Of a stretch of DNA of 64,000 bases, positions 8,852 to 17,815 are shown piece by piece; the stretch's first letter is position 1; each line of letters starts with the position of its first letter. The position numbers were made by a program, and so were the translations under genes. The DNA is from Martinezella rhizogenes (GTDB taxonomy: Bacteria; Pseudomonadota; Alphaproteobacteria; Rhizobiales; Rhizobiaceae). Where the stretch lies: contig JAAMEZ010000021.1 of assembly GCA_013322215.1 (NCBI GenBank), positions 620,001 through 684,000 on the forward strand, read 5' to 3'. The notes beneath the pieces are model-generated. The model was not told the origin of the DNA, did not search any database, and worked only from the letters and a program-made list of their open reading frames with translations.

Positions 8852-9798
8852 TATCTGCCCTTTTCGCCCAGGCCCTCCAGATGTCGCTCGTCGTGCTGCT
8901 GGCGCCGCTGCTGACGGGCGTCGTGCGCATGTTCAAGGCGCGGCTGCTGCGCCGGCGTGGGCCTTCTCCGATACAGCCCTATCGCGATCTTGTCCGGCTT
9001 CTGCGCAAAGAGGCGGTCGTTGCGGAGAATGCGTCCTGGCTGTTCAGGGCAGCGCCTTATCTGATCTTCGCCGCGACATGGGTGGCTGCCGCCATCATCC
9101 CGACCTTCGCCACCGGCCTCCTCTTCAGCTGGACCGCGGACCTGATCGCCATCATCGCGCTGCTTGGCAGCGCGCGATTTTTCCTGGCGCTCGCCGGCAT
9201 GGACGTAGGCACCAGCTTCGGCGGCATCGGCTCGAGCCGCGAGATGATGATTGCGACACTGGCCGAGCCGTCCATGCTGCTCATCATCTTCACGCTTGCC
9301 CTGGTAGCCGGCTCGACGCAGCTTTCTGCCATCACCGCCTTCATGACCTCGCCGCAGGTCGGCTTGCGCGTGTCGCTGGCGATCGCGCTCATCGCCCTCA
9401 TCATGGTCGCGATCGCCGAAAATGCCCGTATCCCCGTCGACAACCCCGCGACACATCTGGAATTGACCATGGTGCACGAAGCCATGGTGCTCGAATATTC
9501 CGGGCGGCACCTCGCCATGATCGAGCTTGCGGCGTCGCTCAAGCTCTTGCTCTATATTTCGCTGATCGCCTGCCTGTTCGTTCCCTGGAAGCTGGTCGCT
9601 TTCGGGGCCGGACCGGTTGCCTACCTGGTCGGATTGTCCGCCTATCTTGCCAAGTTGGCAGCGGGTGGCGCCTTGCTTGCGCTCTTCGAAACCGCGACCG
9701 CCAAGATGCGTGTTTTCCGTGTGCCGGAATTCCTCGGTGCCGCGCTGATGCTCGGTCTGCTCGCCGCCCTGTTGCGTTTCGTGTCGAGGGGCCTGTGA
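8842..9798 (+). CDS. hyfC: HyfC-like (NuoH-type) membrane anchor subunit
   Basis: The product is 318 residues with about eight membrane segments. It is the NuoH/HycD/HyfC homologue that joins the hydrophilic catalytic arm to the membrane pumps. The conserved cytoplasmic loop A-E-N-A-R-I-P-V-D-N-P followed by L-E-L-T-M-V-H-E-A is present with its acidic residues near the C-terminal third. The start overlaps hyfB and the stop overlaps the next start as TGATG, consistent with one coupled transcript. Confidence 0.9.
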   Translation: MVMISALFAQALQMSLVVLLAPLLTGVVRMFKARLLRRRGPSPIQPYRDLVRLLRKEAVVAENASWLFRAAPYLIFAATWVAAAIIPTFATGLLFSWTADLIAIIALLGSARFFLALAGMDVGTSFGGIGSSREMMIATLAEPSMLLIIFTLALVAGSTQLSAITAFMTSPQVGLRVSLAIALIALIMVAIAENARIPVDNPATHLELTMVHEAMVLEYSGRHLAMIELAASLKLLLYISLIACLFVPWKLVAFGAGPVAYLVGLSAYLAKLAAGGALLALFETATAKMRVFRVPEFLGAALMLGLLAALLRFVSRGL

Positions 9799-10463
9799 TG
9801 ACCGGGTCGGTCTTCGATATCGCTCACATGCTTGCCGGCGGCCTGGTACTCGTCAGCATGATGATGCTTTATCAGGATCGGCTTTATGCGCTGCTGAACG
9901 TCTTTGCGCTGCATTCGCTGGTACTGACGCTATCGGTTGCCTGGCAAGCTCTTGTCCAGGATGCACCGCATCTCTTCGTGACCGCGGCGATCGCTCTCAT
10001 TTTCAAGGCGATTATCATTCCTGTGGTGCTGCATCGCATGATCCGCCAGCTCGGCATCCATCGCGAGATAGAGACTGTCGTCGGCGTCGGTCCCACCATG
10101 CTCGTCGGCCTGGGACTGGTGGCCCTGGCAACGGTGGTCATGCTGCGGGTGACGCCATCGGCCGATCCGATCGCGCGCGAAGATCTTGCCTTTGCCCTGT
10201 CGGTCCTGTTGCTGGGACTGCTGATCATGGTCACGCGCCGCAATGCCGTCAGCCAGGTCGTCGGCTTCATGTCTCTGGAAAACGGATTGGTGCTGGCGGC
10301 GACCGGCGCCAAGGGCATGCCACTGGTGGTGGAGATCAGCGTCGCCTTCTCGATCCTGATCGCCTTCATCGTCATCGGCGTCTTCCTGTTCCGCATCCGC
10401 GAGCGCTTCGACACGGTAGACGTCCGGGCGCTCGACGATTTCAAGGGGAGGCGACGGAAGTGA
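9798..10463 (+). CDS. hyfE: HyfE-like (NuoK-containing) membrane subunit
   Basis: The product is 221 residues from the ATG at 9798, which overlaps the hyfC stop by one base. Upstream frame extension is antisense-like noise. About six membrane helices are visible. The C-terminal half resembles NuoK, with the conserved glutamate in F-M-S-L-E-N-G-L. It is expected to supply part of the proton path at the junction with the HyfC-like subunit. The stop overlaps the next gene's GTG start by 4 bp. Confidence 0.88.
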   Translation: MTGSVFDIAHMLAGGLVLVSMMMLYQDRLYALLNVFALHSLVLTLSVAWQALVQDAPHLFVTAAIALIFKAIIIPVVLHRMIRQLGIHREIETVVGVGPTMLVGLGLVALATVVMLRVTPSADPIAREDLAFALSVLLLGLLIMVTRRNAVSQVVGFMSLENGLVLAATGAKGMPLVVEISVAFSILIAFIVIGVFLFRIRERFDTVDVRALDDFKGRRRK

Positions 10464-11926
10464 ACGCCCTCTCCTCCTCCATCCTCGGCTTCGACGCTGT
10501 GACGGCCGTCCTCGTCGTACCAATCGCCGCTGCTGCTCTTCTGGCACTCCTCCCCGGCTACTGCATGACGGCGCGGCTGAACATAGTCGCGAGCCTTTTG
10601 ACACTGCTTGCAGCGCTTTTGCTTTTCTTCAGCGCTCGGCTGCCACCGGGCCGATATCTGCTCGTGGACGATCTCAACATCGTCTTCATCGTCCTGAATG
10701 CCTTCGTCGGCTTCACCACCAGCGTCTTTAGTGCCGGCTACATCGCCCATGAACTTGAGATCGGCCGTCTCACGCCCACCAACCTGCGATTCTACCACGC
10801 GATGTATCAGGTCATGATGTTTGGTATGAACCTCGCGTTCGTGTCGAACAATATCGGCCTGATGTGGGTGGCGGTGGAACTTGCAACGCTGACCACCGTA
10901 CTGATGGTCGGCATCTACCGCACCCACGAAGCGCTTGAAGCGGCCTGGAAGTATTTCATCCTTGGAAGCGTCGGGATTGCTTTCGCGCTGTTCGGCACCA
11001 TCCTCGTCTACCTGGCCGCTCAATCCGTCGTCGGCACCGGCTACGACGCCATGATCTGGACGACGCTGGTGGAACACGCCGCCGGCTTCGATCCGGCTCT
11101 TCTCAACCTCGCCTTCATCTTCCTGCTGCTCGGCTATGGCACCAAGGTCGGACTGGCGCCGCTCCATGCCTGGCTGCCGGACGCGCATGCCGAGGGGCCG
11201 ACACCGATCTCGGCGGTGCTTTCAGGTCTGTTGCTCAACGTTGCGCTCTATGCCGAGCTGCGTTTCAAGATAGTGCTCGCTGCCAGCCCGGAAGCAATCA
11301 GCCCAGGACCGCTGATGATGACGATGGGGCTCGTCTCGCTGATCTTCGCAGCCTTCATGCTCTACGGCCGGCGCGATATCAAACGTCTCTTCGCCTATTC
11401 CTCGATCGAACATATGGGCATCATCGTCTTCGCCTTCGGCCTCGGCGGCTCGCTCGCCAATTTTGCGGGCCTGTTGCACATGGTCATGCATTCGCTGACC
11501 AAGTCGGCGATCTTCTTCGCCGTCGGCCACATCGCCCAGATCAAGGGGACGCAGAGGCTCTCAGCCATTCGAGGCCTCACCGAGACGCATCCGGGGCTCG
11601 GCTGGGGCCTGCTGGCCGGCGTGATCGCCATTGCCGGTCTGCCGCCGGCCGGCATTTTCATGAGCGAGTTCCTCATCGTCAGCTCGACCTTCGCAAAGCA
11701 GCCGTTGCTTGCCATTCCGCTCGTATTTGGCCTGCTGATCGCTTTCGGCGCCCTGTTGCTGCGATTGACGGGGGCGATTTTTGGTCAACCGCGCGGCAGC
11801 ACTGCACCGGCCGAAACGTCCTACCTGCCGATGTTCCTGCATCTCGTGCTGGTGCTCGGAGCCGGAATCTACCTGCCGCCGCCGATGGTTGCCTGGTTTC
11901 AGCATATCGCCAATCTGCTTCGATGA
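10460..11926 (+). CDS. hyfF: HyfF-like antiporter-type subunit
   Basis: The product is 488 residues from a GTG start coupled to hyfE. It is a NuoN/HyfF-type member of the antiporter family. The conserved glutamate lies in W-V-A-V-E-L-A-T-L-T-T, and the lysine in G-Y-G-T-K-V-G-L-A-P-L-H-A-W-L-P-D-A-H is followed by the usual proline-rich break. With the HyfB-like protein it gives the complex two predicted ion-pumping subunits; no HyfD homologue is encoded. The stop overlaps the hyfG-like start by 4 bp. Confidence 0.9.
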   Translation: MNALSSSILGFDAVTAVLVVPIAAAALLALLPGYCMTARLNIVASLLTLLAALLLFFSARLPPGRYLLVDDLNIVFIVLNAFVGFTTSVFSAGYIAHELEIGRLTPTNLRFYHAMYQVMMFGMNLAFVSNNIGLMWVAVELATLTTVLMVGIYRTHEALEAAWKYFILGSVGIAFALFGTILVYLAAQSVVGTGYDAMIWTTLVEHAAGFDPALLNLAFIFLLLGYGTKVGLAPLHAWLPDAHAEGPTPISAVLSGLLLNVALYAELRFKIVLAASPEAISPGPLMMTMGLVSLIFAAFMLYGRRDIKRLFAYSSIEHMGIIVFAFGLGGSLANFAGLLHMVMHSLTKSAIFFAVGHIAQIKGTQRLSAIRGLTETHPGLGWGLLAGVIAIAGLPPAGIFMSEFLIVSSTFAKQPLLAIPLVFGLLIAFGALLLRLTGAIFGQPRGSTAPAETSYLPMFLHLVLVLGAGIYLPPPMVAWFQHIANLLR

Positions 11927-13452
11927 TGCGAGGTCGGACTATGTCGATGTTAGATGATCTCCTGCAAAATGGCCGCCGGGTTTCGCATCACGGGCCGTGG
12001 CCACGTGCCGTTGTCGATTCTGCCGCCTGGATATCGGCTGCCTTGAGGTTAGCGGAAGGACAATTGACGCTGCTCGGCCTCTGGGGCGAGCGCAACGCTG
12101 TGCATATGGCGCTGCTCGACGAACAAGCCGGCAGGACCGCCGTCCTCAGCCTCGAGGAGCTGCAGAATGACTATCCGTCTATCGCGCAATACCATCCGCC
12201 GGCGCTACGCCTGGAGCGAACGCTCCGCGATCTGACGGGATTGGAGCCCGAGGGATTGCCGGATGGCAGGCCATGGATCGACCACGGCCGCTGGGATCTG
12301 CGGTTCCCATTGGGACAGCGCAGCACACCCGTCTCCGAATATTCCTACGCCTTTCTGCCCGTCGATGGAGAGAATCTGCATCAAATTCCGGTCGGGCCGG
12401 TGCATGCCGGCATCATCGAGCCCGGGCATTTTCGCTTCACGGCCAATGGTGAAACCGTCATTCGCCTCGAGGAACGGCTCGGCTATGTCCACAAGGGGAT
12501 CGAGGCGCTGATGGCGGGCGCCGATCTGGCTCACGGAGTGCGGCTTGCCGGGCGGACATCCGGTGACAGCAGCGTCGTCTATGCCTATGCCTTCTCGCGG
12601 GCGGCGGAAGCAGCCCTTGGGCTCGGGGCGCCGCCCCGCGCCGTTTGGCTGCGCGCGCTGATGGCCGAACTCGAGCGGCTCGCCAACCATCTCGGAGATA
12701 TAGGCGCCATTTGCAACGACGCCGCCTTTGCGCTGATGCTCGCCCATTGCGGCGTGCTGCGCGAGCAGGTGCTGCGTGCCGCCGACGCCGCCTTCGGACA
12801 TCGGCTGATGCGCGACCGTATCGTGCCTGGCGGCGTCACCGCCGATCTCGACAGCAACGGACAGGCCGGCTTGCGGGCACTGCACGCCGAGATCAGCCGG
12901 AAATTCCCCACCCTGGTGGAACTCTACGACGATACCACCTCGCTTCAGGACCGAACGGTCGGTGCGGGCACGGTGCGTAACGAGCTTGTCGGCCAATATG
13001 GCGCAGGCGGTTTTGTCGGGCGGGCAGCCGGCCGCGGCTTCGACACCAGACGCAACCTTGCCTATCCACCCTACGGCGAATTGACCTTCGATATACCGCT
13101 GCTCAGCGACGGCGACGTAAACGCCCGAATATGGATTCGCATTCGCGAAGTCGAGCAGAGCCTGTCGCTCATCGAACAGATTCTCGACCGGCTGCCGGGC
13201 GGCCCGGTTCTTTCCGATGTTTCGCCTGCCAATGAATCCAGAGAGGGTGTGGCTCTTGTCGAGGGATTCCGCGGTGACATCCTGGCATGGCTGCGTCTCA
13301 CGCCTGAGGGCAGGATCGAGCGCTGCCATCTGCGCGATCCCTCCTGGTTTCAGTGGCCGCTGCTGGAGGCTGCGATCAAGGACAATATCGTCGCCGACTT
13401 TCCGCTCTGCAACAAATCATTCAACTGCTCGTATTCGGGGCACGACCTGTAA
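11923..13452 (+). CDS. hyfG: HyfG-like fused NuoCD-type large subunit lacking all Ni-binding cysteines
   Basis: The product is 509 residues from the ATG at 11923; the ATG at 11941 has a better ribosome site (GAGGTCGG) and would give 503. The N-terminal 30-kDa (NuoC-like) part is followed by a 49-kDa/[NiFe] large-subunit domain. The hydrogenase motif R-x-C-G-x-C is replaced by R-L-A-G-R-T (residues 207-212), and the C-terminal D-P-C-x-x-C by N-C-S-Y-S-G (501-506), so alignment puts Ser503 and Gly506 where the ligands belong. A NiFe centre cannot be built. The subunit is of the Ehr type that links group 4 hydrogenases and complex I. Substrate and redox partner are unknown. Confidence 0.9.
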   Translation: MMRGRTMSMLDDLLQNGRRVSHHGPWPRAVVDSAAWISAALRLAEGQLTLLGLWGERNAVHMALLDEQAGRTAVLSLEELQNDYPSIAQYHPPALRLERTLRDLTGLEPEGLPDGRPWIDHGRWDLRFPLGQRSTPVSEYSYAFLPVDGENLHQIPVGPVHAGIIEPGHFRFTANGETVIRLEERLGYVHKGIEALMAGADLAHGVRLAGRTSGDSSVVYAYAFSRAAEAALGLGAPPRAVWLRALMAELERLANHLGDIGAICNDAAFALMLAHCGVLREQVLRAADAAFGHRLMRDRIVPGGVTADLDSNGQAGLRALHAEISRKFPTLVELYDDTTSLQDRTVGAGTVRNELVGQYGAGGFVGRAAGRGFDTRRNLAYPPYGELTFDIPLLSDGDVNARIWIRIREVEQSLSLIEQILDRLPGGPVLSDVSPANESREGVALVEGFRGDILAWLRLTPEGRIERCHLRDPSWFQWPLLEAAIKDNIVADFPLCNKSFNCSYSGHDL

Positions 13453-13464
13453 GGGCAACAAGCT

Positions 13465-13992
13465 ATGCGCAAGCTCCTGTTCGAAAGCCTGATCCGGCCG
13501 CCATTGACGGAACCTGCACCCGTCAGCGCCGATGCGGCAGTCGAGGAGCTCGCGGCCGCAGTGGATAGTAAAGCGCGCCGCAGGCTCGGCCGCAGTCTGG
13601 CGATACGCGCCGTCGACGCCGGATCCTGCAACGGTTGCGAACTCGAAATGCATGCTTTGAGCAATGCCTTTTATGATATCGAACGGTTTGGCATCCGTTT
13701 CGTGGCCTCGCCCCGTCATGCCGACGTGCTCATGGTCACCGGCCCCGTGACCAGGAACATGGCTGAAGCCCTCGAACGGACATATAATGCCACGCCGGAA
13801 CCCAAATGGGTCGTGGCGTTGGGCGATTGCGCGCGCGATGGCGGTTGCTTTGCCGGGAGCTATGCCGTGGTCGGCGGGGTTTCGAAGATCGTGCCCGTCG
13901 ACTTGCACATTCCCGGCTGCCCGCCTTCACCAACGGATATCCTCAAAGGCTTGCTGGCGCTGCTTGACCATGTAAGCGAGGGGAGCGGCTAG
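13465..13992 (+). CDS. hyfI: HyfI-like (NuoB-type) small subunit with one [4Fe-4S] site
   Basis: The product is 175 residues. The four ligands of the proximal (N2-type) [4Fe-4S] cluster are all present: Cys55 and Cys58 in C-N-G-C-E, Cys122 in G-D-C-A, and Cys152 in P-G-C-P-P. So the cluster is kept although the neighbouring large subunit has lost its nickel site. It starts 12 bp after hyfG and ends the operon. No polyferredoxin (HyfA/HyfH) or maturation genes follow, so the electron donor must be encoded elsewhere or be a soluble carrier. Confidence 0.9.
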   Translation: MRKLLFESLIRPPLTEPAPVSADAAVEELAAAVDSKARRRLGRSLAIRAVDAGSCNGCELEMHALSNAFYDIERFGIRFVASPRHADVLMVTGPVTRNMAEALERTYNATPEPKWVVALGDCARDGGCFAGSYAVVGGVSKIVPVDLHIPGCPPSPTDILKGLLALLDHVSEGSG

Positions 13993-13995
13993 AGC

Positions 13996-14090
13996 ATGAT
14001 ACCGAAAAGTGTGAGCGGTTTTGCGCCCGGAATTGCGTGAAAACAAGAAGATAGAGCATTTTCGCAACTCCGTTTGAAACGGAAATGCTC
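13996..14090. repeat. RIME-like rhizobial intergenic repeat element
   Basis: The segment begins with an AGAGCATGATACCGAAAAGT-type block and ends with a hairpin formed by GAGCATTT (14054-14061) and AAATGCTC (14083-14090), with an internal inverted CCGTTT/AAACGG. This block order is familiar from palindromic intergenic elements dispersed in Rhizobium and Agrobacterium genomes. It lies between the end of the Ehr-type operon and the DUF4365 gene and may act as a transcript-end hairpin. Identity is from memory of the family. Confidence 0.6.
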
Positions 14091-14110
14091 CAGTTTGACG
14101 GCAAGGTTCG

Positions 14111-15136
14111 ATGACTGGACGTCTACGGTCAGTTATTCCTGCAATCGCCGCGGCTGCGGTGGCAATGTATCGCTTCATCGCACCGACCGGTCGTGGGAAG
14201 CTATCGCGACGACGTCGGCGCCTCATGGGCACGAGCGCCTTTCATAAAGATCCCGCCATCATTGCAGCCATCGACGCCGTCGAGAAGGTGTTTATCCGAG
14301 ACTTCAAATGGTCTTTCCGCCGGATATCATACCCGCAGGAGAGCGGCATTGATGCTCGCGCCGAGATTCTCGATAACGGATGGTCCGCCGGCCGCTTTCT
14401 GCCGATGCAGATCAGGCCGGCTCCGCCAGAACGGGACGACTGCGGCAATTACATCCATCAAGTTCAGACGTGCGATCTGGGTTACTGGACGGCGCATTCC
14501 TTATCGGTTTGCGTGATCCTCTTCGACCCGGACAGCGGCAATGTTGCGTGGCAATGGGCTGCGGCAACAGACGGCGACCATGGAAATGCGGAGACGCTGC
14601 TAGCCGTTCCAGCGTCGAACGTCCTGGATGCATCCGCCAGACTGAGCTTCGAGGAGGCCGTCTCGCCGAATCCGCAAATATTGCTGCGCTCTGCATTCGC
14701 CGTCGACCGTGCTTTGATGGAAAGAATTGCCGATGAAGGGGCGATATTCATTTGGGACGAATGGGGCGATTTTTCCCCAATCTTCGGCAATTTGCGCGTC
14801 CTTATGGGCAAGGATGAGCCGGAGATACAAGTCGATTATCGCATTCGGGCGCATAACCTCCACGAATTGATGGTCCAGCTCTTCCCTTGGGCATGTTATT
14901 CCTATGCTGAGCCGATCAAGGAATACTCCGGCGAAGTGGCGGTGCATGTGCTGGAGGTCGAACTTCGGCCGGAAGCCCAGGCCTATCTGGAAGCGGAAGA
15001 GTTTCTGGATGCAGGCTATCCCGAAGAGCAGGATCCCCCATTGCCGGAGACGGAAGATTATATGACCGCCGAGGAAGAGGCTGCCTTTTGGCGAAGCAGG
15101 ACAGGATCGCATGGCTCCGAGGAGCGGGAAAATTGA
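14111..15136 (+). CDS. DUF4365-domain protein with altered nuclease-like motif
   Basis: The product is 341 residues from the ATG at 14111, which has AAGG upstream. An alternative ATG at 14225 (303 residues) would begin closer to the recognisable domain. The DUF4365 pattern is seen: W-S-F-R-x-I near residue 68, G-I-D-A-R-A-E-I-L-D (Asp81, Glu85), a beta strand ending M-Q-I-R (residues 99-102), then Y-W and V-C-V-I-L-F-D-P-D. DUF4365 resembles the PD-(D/E)xK nuclease core, whose lysine would sit at Arg102. The C-terminal tail is very acidic. Function is unknown; no toxin, restriction or defence partner adjoins it. Confidence 0.65.
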   Translation: MTGRLRSVIPAIAAAAVAMYRFIAPTGRGKLSRRRRRLMGTSAFHKDPAIIAAIDAVEKVFIRDFKWSFRRISYPQESGIDARAEILDNGWSAGRFLPMQIRPAPPERDDCGNYIHQVQTCDLGYWTAHSLSVCVILFDPDSGNVAWQWAAATDGDHGNAETLLAVPASNVLDASARLSFEEAVSPNPQILLRSAFAVDRALMERIADEGAIFIWDEWGDFSPIFGNLRVLMGKDEPEIQVDYRIRAHNLHELMVQLFPWACYSYAEPIKEYSGEVAVHVLEVELRPEAQAYLEAEEFLDAGYPEEQDPPLPETEDYMTAEEEAAFWRSRTGSHGSEEREN

Positions 15137-15440
15137 ATGAGCCACGATGCCGCTTGGCAGTTAGATGTAAGACGCGCGTATCAACAAAATCATATAGTTA
15201 TCGCTGCACACAATTTGAGAACTGGCAATTAAGTTGAGAAAGCCGCTCGGGCTTTGCCATCTTGTTTGAGATTCATTCCCGTCATACGCGGACTGCTTGT
15301 GCTGATCAATGACACTGGCCCAGTCCCTGAGGTCATCGGTGCGGACACGTAAGGTCGGCCATTGGATCATGACCGAAATGGCCTTGTCGCAAACTCCCGG
15401 TTAATGAAGCGTCTTAGTCAAGGCGTGTATGGGGCAGCGC
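15137..15440. other. 304-bp gap with no supported gene
   Basis: A 69-codon reading frame on the minus strand (15161-15370) has no ribosome site and no recognisable family, so I do not call it. No repeat or terminator was found. Confidence 0.4.
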
Positions 15441-15722
15441 TCACCAAGTGAAACGAGGACCGAAAGAGCCATAGGAGCCCGGTGCCGACCCGCTTGGATC
15501 TAGCTGATTATCTCGTTGGACTCTCTCCATCCATCGCCGACGATCGGCCGCTTTGTCTTTGGCGTTGGCCGAATCTGTTGATTTGCTCGCGGTTACGCGG
15601 CCAGATTGACCGCCAGTTCCGCCGAACGTCGAGCAGGAAACAAGGAAAATAGCGGGAAAAAAAATCAGGATACCTAAGGCCGTCGCCCTCGTGAGCCCGG
15701 AGTAGATCGGCTGCGTAGACAT
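15441..15722 (-). CDS. Small hypothetical lipoprotein
   Basis: From the ATG at 15722 the product has 93 residues. A hydrophobic segment (residues 13-28) ends in the lipobox L-V-S-C with Cys30 as the predicted lipidated residue, followed by a Gly/Ser linker and a charged, polar tail. The frame extends upstream to 15896, but that part lacks signal-peptide character. It is probably an outer- or inner-membrane-anchored periplasmic protein of unknown function. Confidence 0.55.
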   Translation of the reverse strand: MSTQPIYSGLTRATALGILIFFPAIFLVSCSTFGGTGGQSGRVTASKSTDSANAKDKAADRRRWMERVQRDNQLDPSGSAPGSYGSFGPRFTW

Positions 15723-15880
15723 TCCTAATGCTTTCTTTGACCATCCGTCATAAAGGGGGATGTTATTCGATTTCGCATCGAGTGGAAACTGGAGGCTATT
15801 CGGATTTGCGTTGTGATGGGCAGCAATTCGGTCCGCCGGGCCGTACCAATCCCGCCGGCTTGATGTCGAGTGCAATTCGG

Positions 15881-16615
15881 TCACCCCATCCGCCATCCTC
15901 CATTCACTGAAACTACAGTTCCAGTCACAAACGATCCCGCCTCCGACGCGAGCCAGAGAACGGCACCGGCTATATCGTCAGGCGTCCCTGCACGGCCCAG
16001 CGGGGTTGCCGCAACGATCTCGGAAACACGATCATCCGACCAATTCTCGGTGAAACCGGTACCGGCGATGAAGCCGGGCGCTATCGCATTTGCGGTAATG
16101 GCACGCGGCGCCAGTTCGCGAGCCAGAGCATAGGTCAGACCATGCAAACCAGCCTTCGACGCTGCATAGGCCAAGCTGCCGGCCCGACTTCCTCCGGTTT
16201 GTGCGCCGATCGAGCTGATATTGATGACGCGACCGCCGGGACTGGCAAGTTTCGGCACAGCAATCAGTGTGGAGAGGAAACTCCCCTTCAAATTGGCGTC
16301 GATAACGGCATCCCAACCCTGCTCCGCCTCGACGGCCGGGGTCGTAAGGCTGACCGGACGAACGAAGCCTGCCGCATTTACAAGAACGTCTATACGAGCG
16401 AAATCCGCAAACGCGCGTTCCACTTCATTTCGGTTGCCGACGTCGGCACGACGCCATTGTGAGGATGGGCCGAGGCGATCCGCAGCCTGCACCAGCCGGT
16501 CCTTGTTGCGTCCGACGATCACCACTGTGTAGCCGGCCTTCACCAGCGATGCGGCCACACCAAATCCTATGCCACTTGCACCCCCAGTTACGATCGCGAT
16601 CTTTGCTTCCGCCAT
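15881..16615 (-). CDS. Classical short-chain dehydrogenase/reductase
   Basis: The product is 244 residues, the normal SDR length. The cofactor motif T-G-G-A-S-G-I-G lies at residues 10-17, N-A-A-G marks the core strand, and the catalytic Ser and Y-A-A-S-K follow near residues 135-155. The C-terminal G-x-V-V-S-V-N-G-G is typical of the FabG-like group. It is divergent from a LysR regulator with a 100-bp shared promoter region, which suggests that regulator controls it. The substrate is not predictable. Confidence 0.88.
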   Translation of the reverse strand: MAEAKIAIVTGGASGIGFGVAASLVKAGYTVVIVGRNKDRLVQAADRLGPSSQWRRADVGNRNEVERAFADFARIDVLVNAAGFVRPVSLTTPAVEAEQGWDAVIDANLKGSFLSTLIAVPKLASPGGRVINISSIGAQTGGSRAGSLAYAASKAGLHGLTYALARELAPRAITANAIAPGFIAGTGFTENWSDDRVSEIVAATPLGRAGTPDDIAGAVLWLASEAGSFVTGTVVSVNGGWRMG

Positions 16616-16696
16616 CTCGGCACCTCACGTGAATTAAATCTTTCCAAGGATGAAGCAGAGAGCACGATATGTCGAATATGCTTTATCATGTTGTTT

Positions 16697-16713
16697 GATA
16701 TGTTATATATATC
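16697..16713. promoter_or_regulatory. AT-rich inverted repeat upstream of the LysR gene
   Basis: GATAT and ATATC form a 5-bp inverted repeat with a 7-bp spacer just before the LysR start codon, in the divergent SDR/LysR region. It has the general look of a LysR site but is short and AT-rich, so the call is weak. Confidence 0.3.
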
Positions 16714-16715
16714 GC

Positions 16716-17642
16716 ATGCTTAGTCTCCGCCAATTCCAGCAATTTCTTGCCGTCGCCGAAACCATGAGTTTTCGCCGCGCCGCGGAAAGGCTCAGCATGG
16801 CGCAGCCGCCACTCACGACCGCCATCCGTCAGATGGAAGAGGAGCTTGGCGTGCGCCTGTTCGAACGCACCAACAGAATTACCGGCCTAACCCCGGCCGG
16901 CGAAGTTTTGCGTGAGGAAGCACAGCGGACAATCGCTCAAGCGGAGCGCGCAATGACCTTGACAAAGCGCGCTGGCGAAGGCGCCATCGGAACGTTGCGT
17001 ATCGGTTTTGTCGCCAGTTCCATCCACCATCTGGTGCCGCAGATCATCGCCGGCTTTCGACGGGACAATCCCTCGATCGTGTTGGAACTGGAAGAGGCCA
17101 CATCCGCGCGACAGATTGCATCCATTATCGCCGATCAGACGGATGTCGGCCTTGTGGCGCTGCCGATCCCTGCCAGCGCGGAAATGCTGATGGCGACGAA
17201 GGTTTTGCTGGAGAGCCGACTTGTGGCCGCAATACCAGCCGATCATCCTTTGGCATCGGAACCGCTGTTTCCGCTTGCCGCCCTGGCGGGGGAATCGTGG
17301 ATCCTCTTTCCAGAAAGCGAAGGACCGGGACTCTATTCAACGATCATGCGGGCATGCTTCGAAGCAGGATTTTCACCGCGTGTCGAACAGCGTGCCGTAC
17401 AGATGGAAACTATAATAGGCCTGGTGGCCGCCGGTCTCGGCGTGTCTTTGGTGCCTGAAGCGTTCCTGTCGTCCAGGCGCGAGGGGGTAGCTTTTCGGAA
17501 TCTCGATGGTGAGGGCACGCCCATACCTTACAAAGTTGGTTTGGCGTGGCGAAGCAGCCAATCTTCGCCCGTCCTTTCTTCCTTCCTGCGTTTCGTGGAG
17601 CAACTCCGGCAAAGCGGCTCCTTGAGGCAGGCAGCAGTTTGA
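16716..17642 (+). CDS. LysR-family transcriptional regulator
   Basis: From the ATG at 16716 the product has 308 residues, and its N-terminus M-L-S-L-R-Q-F-Q-Q-F matches the usual LysR start; the frame reaches back to 16650 without support. The HTH (about residues 18-60, R-R-A-A-E-R-L-S-M-A-Q-P-P-L-T) is followed by a ligand-binding domain like the CatM/BenM/CbbR type. It probably regulates the divergent SDR and perhaps the catabolic operon whose last gene converges on it from 17816. Confidence 0.88.
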   Translation: MLSLRQFQQFLAVAETMSFRRAAERLSMAQPPLTTAIRQMEEELGVRLFERTNRITGLTPAGEVLREEAQRTIAQAERAMTLTKRAGEGAIGTLRIGFVASSIHHLVPQIIAGFRRDNPSIVLELEEATSARQIASIIADQTDVGLVALPIPASAEMLMATKVLLESRLVAAIPADHPLASEPLFPLAALAGESWILFPESEGPGLYSTIMRACFEAGFSPRVEQRAVQMETIIGLVAAGLGVSLVPEAFLSSRREGVAFRNLDGEGTPIPYKVGLAWRSSQSSPVLSSFLRFVEQLRQSGSLRQAAV

Positions 17643-17815
17643 CAACCACTTTGATTTCCAGCTCGGCACCAAATCAACCAACGATCTCAGCCGCCGTCCG
17701 AAGGATGTGCGAGCTCTTGAAAGAATCCGAACCGGCGCTCCGTAAGATACTTCTAGCGCAGAATGTAAATTCCCCAAGTAAGGATACCGGACGCAGATTC
17801 AGGATTTCTCGCGCC

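Noticed and set aside
6831..13992. Annotation as an active hydrogenase-4 / formate hydrogenlyase
   Set aside because: All four nickel-ligand cysteine positions of the large subunit are replaced, and no ferredoxin-like or maturation genes are present.
15161..15370. A 69-codon minus-strand frame in the gap before the lipoprotein
   Set aside because: There is no ribosome site, no domain and no partner gene.
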